Assembly: GCA_963784995.1 (NCBI GenBank)
Contig: CAWATZ010000007.1
Coordinates: 874,278-938,277 of the forward strand
Source of the DNA: CAWATZ01 sp963784995
GTDB taxonomy: Bacteria > Planctomycetota > Planctomycetia > Gemmatales > Gemmataceae
DNA: 64,000 nucleotides
Direction: 5' to 3'
The notes beneath the pieces were generated by a model. It was not told the DNA's origin and did not search any database. It saw only the letters and a list, made by a program, of their open reading frames with translations. This document shows positions 1 through 8,722 of the stretch, one piece after another; position 1 is the stretch's first letter; the number at the start of each line of letters is the position of its first letter. A program made the translations under genes and the position numbers.

Positions 1-3000
1 CCTGGCTTCGGGTGCAACCCTGGACATCGGTCTGAACGGCTCCAATGACTTCTTCGCTTACACTCCTCCCGCCGGATTCACAGGGGACGACACCTTCACT
101 TACACCGCCAGCGATGGAGTCGCTGACGCCACGGCCACGGTCACCATCCACGTCGTCAACGATGCGCCGATCGTCCTCAATGACAGCTACACCATCCTGC
201 AAGACCAGCAGCTGGTCGCCGCCGGCTACGTGTATCCTTACCAGTACGCTCCGGGGCTGCTGTCCCGCGCTTTTGATCCCAATGGCGATGCGCTGTACGT
301 CTCTGCCATCAACGGCAGCGCCGCCAACCTCGGCCAAACGATCACCCTGGCTTCGGGTGCGACCCTGGACATCGGTCTGGACGGCTCCAACGACTTCTTT
401 GCCTACACTCCTCCCGCCGGATTCACAGGGGACGACACCTTCACCTACACCGCCAGCGATGGAGTCGCTGACGCCACGGCCACGGTCACCATCCACGTGA
501 CCAGCAATCCCTTGACGGTGGACGATGACAGCTACGTGATGCTGCACGACAGCACGCTGAGCACGGGGGGATGGGGGCCAAGTTCGCTCCTGGCCCCGGA
601 TTATGACAATGCCGGAGACACCCTGTCGGTCAGCGCCATCAACGGCAGCAGCGCCAACGTCGGTCAGACAATCACTCTGCCCTCGGGCGCGCAACTGTAC
701 GTCGATGGCGAGGGGGATTTCGACTATACTCCCCCAGCGGGCTTCACGGGCGACGACACCTTCACTTACGCGGCCACCGACGGAGATGCCAGCGACACGG
801 CCACCGCGACAATCACTGTTACCAACACTGCACCGACAATCGTCGATGACAGCTACGTGATGCTGCACGACAGCACGCTGAGCGCGGGGGGATGGGGGCC
901 AAGTTCGCTCCTGGCCCCGGATTTTGACCCCAACGGGGATACGCTGACCGTTTCCGCAATCAACGGTGGTGCGGCGAGCGTCGGGCAAACAATTACCCTT
1001 CCCTCGGGCGCACAACTGTACGTCGATAGCGAGGGAGATTTCAGCTACACCCCCGCAGCGGGCTTCACAGGTGACGACACCTTCACTTACACCGCCACCG
1101 ATGGCGTCGCCAACGGTACGGCCACGGTCACCATCGACGTGACGGACGTGGCTCCAACGGTTGCCAACAGCAACTACGTCTTGCAGCACGACACCACACT
1201 GAATGCCCCTGGGGCGGGCCAGCCACCCCTGCTCTCCAATGCCTTTGATGCCAACCGGGACACGCTGAGCATCGCGGCCATCAATGACAGCTCTGCCAAC
1301 GTCAACACCTGGATCACGCTGGCGTCGGGCGCATCCCTGTACGTTGCCTCGAGCGGTTACTTCACCTACGTACCCACGCCGAGTTTCGTGGGTGACGACA
1401 CCTTCACCTACACCGTCAGCGACGGCGCGGAAACGGCCGTGGCCACGGCGTCCATCGACGTCATCTGGCCGCTGCTGCCCGCCAGCGGGCAGGTCGCGTC
1501 CAACCCAGCGCAAAACAGCCAGCTGGTCAGCATCGGCGAGGCGTCCATCGACGTCAACCAGGGGGCCCTGCGCTTGACTCAGCCGCTGGACTTCGATCAG
1601 AGCCCGGGCACCAGCGTCGGCGGCGACCCAGCACTGGTGTACAACTCGGCCACCGTCAACGTCCGCCCGACCATCAACCTGTCCATCCAGGGCGACGCCA
1701 ATGCCGCACCGGCCACCCAGGCCGAGATTGACTGGACCTGGAACGGCGTTGCCCAGAATCCGGTTACCGTCAACCTGGGCAGTCTGCCGGCCGGCAGCAT
1801 CTACAACCTGGCGGTTCAGCCCGACAATCCGGTCACCATGACCGGCTCCTACAACTGGTCGGCCCTGATTACCCTGACCCTGGCCGACAACAGCACCGAG
1901 TGGGCCAAAGCCTCCGGCAGCGCCGTCGTGGCCGCGGGCGACGGCAACGCCATCGGCGCCGGCTGGAGCCTGGCCGGCATTCCCCAGCTGATGGTCCAGT
2001 CGGGCAGCGTTCTCTGGCAAGATGGCCAGGGCGACATCTTCGCCTTTGTGCGCTCGGCCAACGGCACCTTTACCACGCCGGCCGGCATGTTTGGCACCCT
2101 GGTGCAGAACAGTAACGGCACTTACACGTACACCAATCCAGACCAGAGCCAGGACCTGTTCAACAGCCAGGGTCTGCTCACGGCCGTGCGGCAACCGCTT
2201 GCCCTGGGCAGCAGCTACCTGACCCTGCGCAGCTACAGTTACGACACTCAGGACCGGCTCATCCAGGTCACGGCCGACGACAACGGCGTGACCACACTGA
2301 GCTATGATGGCGGCACGGGCCTGCTCGACCAGATCAGCGAGCCCGGCGGCCGCATCGTCTCCCTGACGCACGACGACAACGGCGACCTCACCCAGATCAC
2401 CGACGCCGCTGGTTACGTCCGCACCTTCAGCTACAACAGCAGCCACGACCTGACCGAGGACCAGTGGAGCCCGCTGGACGCGACCTTCAGCTACGACGCG
2501 ACGACGGGCCTGCTGACGGGCATGGATCGCGGCCTGGGGGACACGTACAGCATCGTCTCGGCAGCGGCCGTGGCCCTGGGCGCAATGCCGGCAGGACCGA
2601 CGCCGACGCCCTCGGCGGCGGGAACCTGGGCCACTGTCACCAACGCCCTGGGTGAAACCACTCAGTACCTGCTCGATCCCCAGGCCCACCTGCTCCAGCA
2701 AGTGCTGCCCTCGGGAGACACGTATTCCTACCAGTACAACACGGCCGGCCTGGTCACGCAGTCCACCGATCCGCTCGGTTACATGACGACATCGACCTAT
2801 GATCAGTGGGGCGACCTGCTGACTCAGACCGACCCCCTGGGCAATACGGTCGTCAACACGTACGATTCCGCGTTCCACCAGCTGACCAGTGCCACGGATG
2901 CCGACGGCAATACCACGACGTACAGCGTCGATGCCAGCAATGGCGAGGTGCTGAGCACCACCGATCCGCTGAACAACACCACCCAGAACGTCTGGAACAA

Positions 3001-4033
3001 TGGCTTGCTGGTGGAAACGCTCGATCCGGACCTGGTCCCGACTTACTTCAGCTATGACACCGACCGGCGGCAGGTCTCGGAGACGGACCCGGACGGCTAC
3101 ACCAGTTCCACCAGCTACGACGCCAACGGCAACGTGGCCACGCAGACGGACAACATGAATCTGGTGACCACCTTCAGCTTCGACGCCGACAACAACCTGC
3201 TGTCGCAGACCAACCCGGCCGGCGACTCCAGCGGCAGCAGCTACGACGGCGAAGGGGACGTGATGTCCTCGACCGACGGCGACGGCTACGTGACCACCTA
3301 CGACCTCAACCAGTGGGGCCTGGTGACGGGCACGCTGGACCCGATGGGCTATCTGACCCAGACGCTTTACAACGTGGCGGAGCAAGTCACCGGCACCATC
3401 GATCCGATGGAGAACGAGACGCAAGACCTGCTGGACGTGGACGGCAACGTCACAGGCACGATCGACCCCGACGGCTACCTGACGCAAGACCTGCTGGACA
3501 AGGACGGCAACGTCACCGGCGTGATCGACGCCGATGGCTACTTGAGCAAGACGCTCTCCGACAAGGACGGCAACGTCACCGAGACCATCGACAACGACGG
3601 TAACGCCACGCAGACGGAATACGATCCCGACGGCAACGTCACCGAGACCATCGACGCCAACGGTAATGCCAGCTTCACGTTCTTCAACAAGGACGGCAAC
3701 GTCACGGAAACGGAAGACGCCGACGGCAACACGAACCAGACGCTGTACAACAAGGAAGGGAACGTCACCGGCACGATTGATGGTAGAGGCAAGCTGACTC
3801 AGGACTTGCTGGACAACGACGGCAACGTCACCGGCACCCTTGATCCCGAGAACCACCTGACCCAGTATTTGCTGAACAAGGACGGCAACGCCACCGAGAC
3901 GATCAACCCCGACAACAACGACAGCTACGACCTGTACGACGGCGACGGCAGGGTGACAGGCACGATCGATGCGGACGGCAACCTGGTCCAGACGTTCTAC
4001 GACGGCGACGGCAACGTCACCGAAACGATGTAA
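1..4033 (+). CDS. Giant Ig-like/RHS (YD-repeat) surface protein, 5'-partial and 3'-truncated
   Basis: The reading frame is open from base 2, so the gene starts outside the window. The first ~1.47 kb encode one partial and about four full ~100-residue cadherin/Ig-like repeats, each with a PPAGFTGDDTFTYTASDG-type core and a strand like TATVTIHV. After a linker, YD/RHS repeats begin near 2.2 kb (forms such as TYSYDTQDRL and SYDANGNV). The last ~700 bp (from ~3330) are a run of ~22-residue units built on DGNVTxTIDxDGxxTQ. The C-terminal RHS core and any toxin tip are missing: the stop codon TAA at 4031 is made by the first bases of the IS66 end, so the native 3' end has been lost. The family is secreted or surface-anchored. 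The role here (adhesion or a polymorphic toxin) cannot be decided without the missing ends. Confidence 0.85.
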   Translation, partial: LASGATLDIGLNGSNDFFAYTPPAGFTGDDTFTYTASDGVADATATVTIHVVNDAPIVLNDSYTILQDQQLVAAGYVYPYQYAPGLLSRAFDPNGDALYVSAINGSAANLGQTITLASGATLDIGLDGSNDFFAYTPPAGFTGDDTFTYTASDGVADATATVTIHVTSNPLTVDDDSYVMLHDSTLSTGGWGPSSLLAPDYDNAGDTLSVSAINGSSANVGQTITLPSGAQLYVDGEGDFDYTPPAGFTGDDTFTYAATDGDASDTATATITVTNTAPTIVDDSYVMLHDSTLSAGGWGPSSLLAPDFDPNGDTLTVSAINGGAASVGQTITLPSGAQLYVDSEGDFSYTPAAGFTGDDTFTYTATDGVANGTATVTIDVTDVAPTVANSNYVLQHDTTLNAPGAGQPPLLSNAFDANRDTLSIAAINDSSANVNTWITLASGASLYVASSGYFTYVPTPSFVGDDTFTYTVSDGAETAVATASIDVIWPLLPASGQVASNPAQNSQLVSIGEASIDVNQGALRLTQPLDFDQSPGTSVGGDPALVYNSATVNVRPTINLSIQGDANAAPATQAEIDWTWNGVAQNPVTVNLGSLPAGSIYNLAVQPDNPVTMTGSYNWSALITLTLADNSTEWAKASGSAVVAAGDGNAIGAGWSLAGIPQLMVQSGSVLWQDGQGDIFAFVRSANGTFTTPAGMFGTLVQNSNGTYTYTNPDQSQDLFNSQGLLTAVRQPLALGSSYLTLRSYSYDTQDRLIQVTADDNGVTTLSYDGGTGLLDQISEPGGRIVSLTHDDNGDLTQITDAAGYVRTFSYNSSHDLTEDQWSPLDATFSYDATTGLLTGMDRGLGDTYSIVSAAAVALGAMPAGPTPTPSAAGTWATVTNALGETTQYLLDPQAHLLQQVLPSGDTYSYQYNTAGLVTQSTDPLGYMTTSTYDQWGDLLTQTDPLGNTVVNTYDSAFHQLTSATDADGNTTTYSVDASNGEVLSTTDPLNNTTQNVWNNGLLVETLDPDLVPTYFSYDTDRRQVSETDPDGYTSSTSYDANGNVATQTDNMNLVTTFSFDADNNLLSQTNPAGDSSGSSYDGEGDVMSSTDGDGYVTTYDLNQWGLVTGTLDPMGYLTQTLYNVAEQVTGTIDPMENETQDLLDVDGNVTGTIDPDGYLTQDLLDKDGNVTGVIDADGYLSKTLSDKDGNVTETIDNDGNATQTEYDPDGNVTETIDANGNASFTFFNKDGNVTETEDADGNTNQTLYNKEGNVTGTIDGRGKLTQDLLDNDGNVTGTLDPENHLTQYLLNKDGNATETINPDNNDSYDLYDGDGRVTGTIDADGNLVQTFYDGDGNVTETM

Positions 4034-4225
4034 GCGTCCGCCGAACCGCAGGCAGGGATGGGAAGACGGAGGAGACGTTCGGGATGCACCAAGAGCTTGC
4101 CCAGGCATGACGGTGCTGGTGGGCAGCCGCGCGGTCCAACGGTTCGCCGGGACGAACTCCGGACGGGCAGCGGCGGACGTGTCCTTCTTGGCTTGGCGGG
4201 CAGGGCGGCCTGGACCGCGGCACGC

Positions 4226-5978
4226 TCAGCCGCTGTCCACGACCGCTTCGCTGGCGCGCCGTTGCGCCGCCGCCCAGCGGTCCGGCAGCAGTTCTGGCAG
4301 TTGCTCCGCTGCACAGCTCGGCAAACGCTGCAGCACGTCACGCAAGTAGCGCCACGGCTCGATCCCCAGACGCTTGCACGTCTGCACCAGGCTGTACAGC
4401 ACCGCTGCCGTCTCCCCGCCGCCATCGCTGCCAAAGAACAAGTAGTTCTTACGGCCAACCGCCACCGCGCAGGGCGCCTTCCGCCGCGTTGTTGTCAATC
4501 GCCAAATACCCTTGGGTCGTATAACGCTCCAGGGCCTGCCATTGGTTCAAGGCATAAGTGATGGCTTCGCCCATTGGACTCTTCGGCAGCACTCCGCCTC
4601 GTTCTTGCTCCAACCATTGTCTTAGCGACGTCAGCAGTGGCACACTCTCTTCCTGACGCAACCGCTGCCGCAGCTGCCAACTCTCTGCCAACGACAACCC
4701 CGCATCCTCACTCTGCTGGGTCGCTTTCTTCTCCACGGCATACAACTGGCGAATCACTCCTAACACGTAGGACGCCCGCGCCGCGTCTGTCGTCTGCGCC
4801 TCGAAGAACTTCCGCCGCACGTGCGCCCAACAACCGACTTCCACGATCTTGCCGCCGGCATACAGTTGGTCGTAGCCGCTGTAAGCATCGGCTTGCAAGA
4901 AGCCCTGGTAGCCTTTCAGGAAGTCCTGGGGCCGTTCTTGCTTGCGATCGGGACTGTAATCATAGACGGTGTAGGGATGGTCCGTGTCGCCCAGGTAGAC
5001 CCAGACACGACCCTGATGGCTGGCACGCACGCCACGGCTCTGGACTGTCACTGGAGTGTCATCGCTCCCGATCACCTGAGACTTCTTGATGTCGCTGTGC
5101 AGCAACTCATAGAGCGGCCGCACCAGGTCAGCCGACTGCTTCAGCCAGTCGCACAGCGTGCTGCGTTTCAGCGGCACTCCCTGCCGCGCGAAGATCTGTT
5201 CTTGCCGATACAGCGGCAGGTGATCGCCAAACTTGCTGAGGATGACGTGAGCCAGCAGCCCGGGCGCCGCCAGGCAGCGTGGCACTCCCTCCAGCGGCAG
5301 GGGTGCCGTGCTCAGCGTCACGACAGGCACGACGCCGGGCTGGAACAAAACGGGGTCCGCTGTTGCAGTGGCCCCAGCAGTGGTTGCTGCCGTCGGGCCG
5401 GACCCCGCGGCGGCCGGCTCAGACACCGTGGCCGGTGGCGGCTCGCTTTGCTCGGACAGCTGCCGGCGCCGTTGCTCACAGCCAACACACGCATACTTCA
5501 GGCGGACGTTTTCGATGACAAAGATCGACTGCGGCACGCAATCGTATTGCTCGCTGACTTCTTCGCCAATGACCACGCGGGGCAGACCACAGCAACTGCA
5601 GCAACGCTCCGCTTCCGTTAGCTCATGCAGCCGACGCTGCCGAGGCAAGTGTTGGGGAGGCCGCTGCCGGCCGTGCTTGTGGCGCCGCTTGGCTTTGGCT
5701 GGTTTGCTCTCGTCTGGTCCTGTTGGACCGTCTCCGTTGGCTGCCGCCGCATCCGGTTGCGTAAACAGAGACAATTGGCTGGGGTCGAATCGTTCGCTGC
5801 GTGGACCATAGAGACGACGCAGCAGCTGGTCCAGGCGGACTTGGATTTGGCTCAGCTCCCGCTGGCGTGCCGCCAGGGCTCCGAGCAACTCCTCGATCAT
5901 CCGTTTGAGGACGGCGGGATCGTCAGGCAAGTGCTGGACGTCTAAAGCCGCGGTTGTGGTGGTCGTGGCAGTACTCAT
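4226..5978 (-). pseudogene. tnpC: IS66 transposase TnpC, frameshifted near the C-terminus
   Basis: This is the DDE transposase of the IS66 element. It has an N-terminal coiled region (MIEELLGALAARQRELSQ), a Cys-rich zinc-binding segment (CCSCCGLP), and the catalytic core with acidic residues in GSDDTPVTV and DAYSGYDQLY and the Glu of DNNAAEGALR. Immediately after ALR, near 4480, the frame shifts: the main frame ends in GGGWP, while the usual continuation VAVGRKNYLFFGSDGGG runs in the neighbouring frame to a stop at 4226. AAEGALR also replaces the usual AAERALR. The gene is therefore either inactive or affected by an indel error. The start at 5978 has no clear ribosome-binding site. Confidence 0.88.
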
Positions 5979-6165
5979 ACTTAGACATCATAGCAGCCGG
6001 CGACGTGTTTTTCGTCGCCATTTGGAAAACAGCTTGCAACTTAAGTGTGCTGAAGACAATCTGTAGCAATCAGGGAAAGTGAGCCACTGCTTGCTGGTCG
6101 GCGAATGAGTTGGTCTGAAGTGCTGAGGGCCTCCCGCAGGAGGCCCTCCTGAGAGAAAAGTGGAC

Positions 6166-6531
6166 TTAGAGCGTCGTTGCCGGCCGCTGGTAGCGGTGAC
6201 GGCGTTCGACCTTTTCCAACACGACCCCGTCTAACAGCATGGTCAGCTCGGCAGCGCGGACCTCCAGTTGTCCAGTCTGCCCAGTTGGTGCGGTCGGAAA
6301 ACGAAAGACGCCTTCTTCCAACCGCTTGTACCAGATGGCATAGCCGTCTTGCTGCCAGCTGAGGATCTTGAGGCGGTCGCCGCGTCGATTGCGAAAGACG
6401 AACCAGTCACCGGAGAGGGGATCGTCGCCCAGCCCCTGGCTGACCAGGGCCGCCAGCCCGTCAAACGATTTGCGGCAATCGACGGCGGCCAGGCAGAGAA
6501 AAATGCGTCCGGGTGGTGTCAGGGGGAGCAT
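6166..6531 (-). CDS. tnpB: IS66 accessory protein TnpB
   Basis: This 121-residue protein has the IS66 Orf2 pattern: GRIFLCLAAVDCRKSFDGLAALV near the N-terminus, then GDWFVFRNRRGDRLKIL and GYAIWYKRLEEGVF. TnpB is needed for IS66 transposition, although its biochemical role is poorly defined. The ATG at 6531 is preceded by GGAGGAG and overlaps the end of tnpA by 13 bp, which fits translational coupling. A longer frame runs upstream through tnpA but has no support as a start. The protein looks intact. Confidence 0.88.
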   Translation of the reverse strand: MLPLTPPGRIFLCLAAVDCRKSFDGLAALVSQGLGDDPLSGDWFVFRNRRGDRLKILSWQQDGYAIWYKRLEEGVFRFPTAPTGQTGQLEVRAAELTMLLDGVVLEKVERRHRYQRPATTL

Positions 6532-8572
6532 GGCCTCTCCTCCAGGACAGCCAGCAGAGTACGCAAGGAGGCGGCATCGAAGCCTGGCCCAACGAACAGG
6601 CGTCGGCCGTTGCCCAGGACGACTTCGAGGCTCGGCGTGGCGGCGGTAGGTTCGGGGGTGACGTGCAGGGGGACGAAGGTAACAGGGTCTGAGGCCGGGT
6701 GCTGGCAGGCGTCGGTGTCGCGTTGGGCCAACGTTCGCCGCCAGCAATAAAAGGACGCCTCGGCCAGCTGGTGGCGGCGGCAGTAGGCGCGGATGGACAG
6801 ACCACTGACGAGCCAACGTTCGAGGTGGGAGCGCCAGAAACGCTCCTTGTCCGGATCACGAGATCGACCGGCAGACATACGAGATACCTCCAGAGCATGG
6901 GTCGGGCGAAACATGCTCGGAGCATACCCGGCGCTGCAACAGTGGTTTTTACCGGACGCTTACGCAGCAACGCCTCCATGAATAGCAACTCCACCTCGTC
7001 GGCATGCTCGCGCTGGCCCTGCCGGCAGACCGCCAGCGCTTCCTTGCGCTGGCCCAGACGCTGGAGTCCCCGGCTGAGCACGGCGTACAGCTTGGGGCGC
7101 GTCGAATAGTCCGGCGGCGTCCGCTCCAAACTGCGGCGCAGCAGCGGCACCGCCTCGGCCACGCGTCCCTGCTGTCCCAGCGCCAGGCCCAGATGATACA
7201 GCGTCACCGGGTCGTCCGGCCGCTCCGCCTGCTGCAAGCGCAGCAGCCGCAGGTTCCGCTCCAGCTTGGCCGCCGACAGCGTGCTTTCCTGGTAGCCCCA
7301 GTGGCGGATCGCCACGTCGGTCCAGTCCAGCCGATGTCCCGCTCGCCGCAACGACAGCAGGATCTGCTCATGCACCCGGTAATCCCAGCGGATCGCCGGG
7401 TCGTTGCGAAACAGCCGCACCTGGGCCACCGCCAGAGAGGAGCCGCCAGCCGACTCCGACACTTGGCGCATCACGTAGGCGGCCTTCTCGTCCCGCAAGC
7501 CGGCAAACAGGGTCCGCAAACGCTGGCGGTTGACCTCGTCGAGGTCCTCGTCGCCGTCCAGCCAGAAGATCCAGTCGCCGCGGGCGTGGCGGATGCTCTC
7601 GTTGCGTGCGGCGCTGAAGTCATCTACCCAGGGGAAGTCCACCACGCGGGCGCCGAGCCGGGCCGCCACCGCCTTGGAGTCGTCCGTGGAGCCTGTATCC
7701 ACCACGAGCATCTCCGCCACCAGGTCCGCCACCGACGTCAGACACCGCGACAGCCGCTCCGCCTCGTTCTTCGCAATCATGCAGAAGGAGATGCGTTGGG
7801 TGGAGTTCTTGGTCGCGATAAGGAGAGGAGGGGCGACAGGCGAGCCGCCCGTCGCCACGTTGACTGCGAGGGGAGAGGTTTCCTTGCCCGCGTGGTGGAC
7901 AAAGACGTCCTGCACCAGCATGGGACGATAGCCCGCACTCTTGACCAGGCGGCATAGGTCCGCTTCCTCTCGCCCATCCGGCCACTGTCCGACCTGGTCG
8001 AGCACCTCCCGCCGGGTCAGCAGACAGAAACTCCCCAGCCGGTCCACCTCCCCGGCCTGGCCGCGGTACTCCTTGAACCTCCGCTCGGTGAACGCGGCCA
8101 GTTCGTCCAGACTGGCGTAAGCGGCCTCGATCTGCTGGGCTCCTCCGGCGTGATTGCTGACCGGACCCACCAGGCCGATCTGCGGCCACAGGTGCAGCAG
8201 ACACTTGAGCATCTGCCCCAGCCAGCCCCGCGGCACCACCACGTCATTGTGCAGCAACGCCACAAAGCGTCCCCGGGCCTGCCGCAGCGCCTGGTTGACC
8301 GCCGCGGCAAAGCCCTGGTTGCTCGCGTTGCGGATCACCTCCAGCCGCTCCGGCCCAGGCCGGCCGCGCATCTGCTCCAGCAACACGCTGGTCTGATCGG
8401 TCGAGGCGTTGTCCACCACGATCAGCTCGTAAGGCTGCCGCGTCCCGTTCAGGACACTCTCCAGGCACTGGCGGGTATGCTCCACGCGGTTGCAGCAGAC
8501 GACCACAACCGTGGCCAGTTCGGTGCCGGCTGGTCGCGCCGGGGCGGAGACAGGTTCTGTGTCTTGCTGCAT
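6461..8572 (-). CDS. Two-domain family 2 glycosyltransferase with TPR tail, 3' end replaced by IS66
   Basis: The ATG at 8572 has GGAGG seven bases upstream. The first GT2 domain (VVVVCCNRVEHTRQCLESVL, IVVDNASTDQ, LLHNDVVVP) is followed by a linker, then a second GT2 domain (ISFCMIAKNEAERLSRCL, VVDTGSTDDS, WIFWLDGDEDLD) and TPR-like helices. The family adds sugars from nucleotide-sugar donors, probably to a cell-surface glycan or glycoprotein. Only 6964-8572 (~536 codons) is native. At ...ELLFMEALLR the frame enters the IS66 end and runs on to a fortuitous stop at 6461, so the true C-terminus is lost. The linker contains a palindrome-derived ATGGSPVAP segment (see 7832-7856). The gene is divergent from the cytochrome-type gene at 8723. 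Confidence 0.8.
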   Translation of the reverse strand: MQQDTEPVSAPARPAGTELATVVVVCCNRVEHTRQCLESVLNGTRQPYELIVVDNASTDQTSVLLEQMRGRPGPERLEVIRNASNQGFAAAVNQALRQARGRFVALLHNDVVVPRGWLGQMLKCLLHLWPQIGLVGPVSNHAGGAQQIEAAYASLDELAAFTERRFKEYRGQAGEVDRLGSFCLLTRREVLDQVGQWPDGREEADLCRLVKSAGYRPMLVQDVFVHHAGKETSPLAVNVATGGSPVAPPLLIATKNSTQRISFCMIAKNEAERLSRCLTSVADLVAEMLVVDTGSTDDSKAVAARLGARVVDFPWVDDFSAARNESIRHARGDWIFWLDGDEDLDEVNRQRLRTLFAGLRDEKAAYVMRQVSESAGGSSLAVAQVRLFRNDPAIRWDYRVHEQILLSLRRAGHRLDWTDVAIRHWGYQESTLSAAKLERNLRLLRLQQAERPDDPVTLYHLGLALGQQGRVAEAVPLLRRSLERTPPDYSTRPKLYAVLSRGLQRLGQRKEALAVCRQGQREHADEVELLFMEALLRKRPVKTTVAAPGMLRACFARPMLWRYLVCLPVDLVIRTRSVSGAPTSNVGSSVVCPSAPTAAATSWPRRPFIAGGERWPNATPTPASTRPQTLLPSSPCTSPPNLPPPRRASKSSWATADACSLGQASMPPPCVLCWLSWRRGHAPPDTTRTHFSLPGRRRLPQIV
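6519..6878 (-). CDS. tnpA: IS66 accessory protein TnpA (HTH, Orf1)
   Basis: This 119-residue protein starts at the ATG at 6878, which has GGAGG eight bases upstream. The N-terminal part (FWRSHLERWLVSGLSIRAYCRRHQLAEASFYCWRR) is the helix-turn-helix typical of IS66 TnpA. The C-terminal part (LEVVLGNGRRLFVGPGFDAASLRTLLAVLEE) is the conserved tail. It is the first gene of the tnpA-tnpB-tnpC order and overlaps tnpB. It appears intact. Confidence 0.87.
   Translation of the reverse strand: MSAGRSRDPDKERFWRSHLERWLVSGLSIRAYCRRHQLAEASFYCWRRTLAQRDTDACQHPASDPVTFVPLHVTPEPTAATPSLEVVLGNGRRLFVGPGFDAASLRTLLAVLEERPCSP
7832..7856. repeat. Small palindrome in frame within the glycosyltransferase gene
   Basis: Arms GGCGACAGGCG and CGCCCGTCGCC (one mismatch) form a short hairpin. 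It falls in the linker between the two GT2 domains, where the protein reads ATGGSPVAP, and does not break the frame. It resembles the in-frame palindromes in the DUF885 and kinase genes of this window. Confidence 0.55.
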
Positions 8573-8722
8573 CGCAAACCTCCGGATGGGACGGCAGCTC
8601 AACTGCATCGCGTATCTCCCTGAAATAATACTCGACTCCCGGAAACGTTGACCTGCACCGTGGCAACGCCGGGGGCAATCGACTAACTTAACCTTGACGA
8701 ACCAGCATACGCGGGAGGTGCA

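Larger units (their letters stand above)
4030..6963 (-). mobile_element. IS66-family insertion sequence
   Basis: The element contains the three IS66 genes tnpA, tnpB and tnpC on the minus strand. Its ends are inverted repeats beginning GTAAGCGTCCG: the left end starts at 4030 and the right end finishes at 6963 as CGGACGCTTAC. The GTAA start is characteristic of IS66. The 8 bp outside the left end (GAAACGAT) and right end (GCAGCAAC) do not match, so the usual 8-bp target duplication is absent. The two flanks are unrelated genes, both cut at the IS end. This points to recombination between IS copies, an adjacent deletion, or an assembly join at a repeated IS. Confidence 0.9.

Noticed and set aside
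6040..6165. Additional gene between tnpB and tnpC
   Set aside because: No ORF with start signals; only a terminator-like stem (AGGGCCTCC and GGAGGCCCT) is present.
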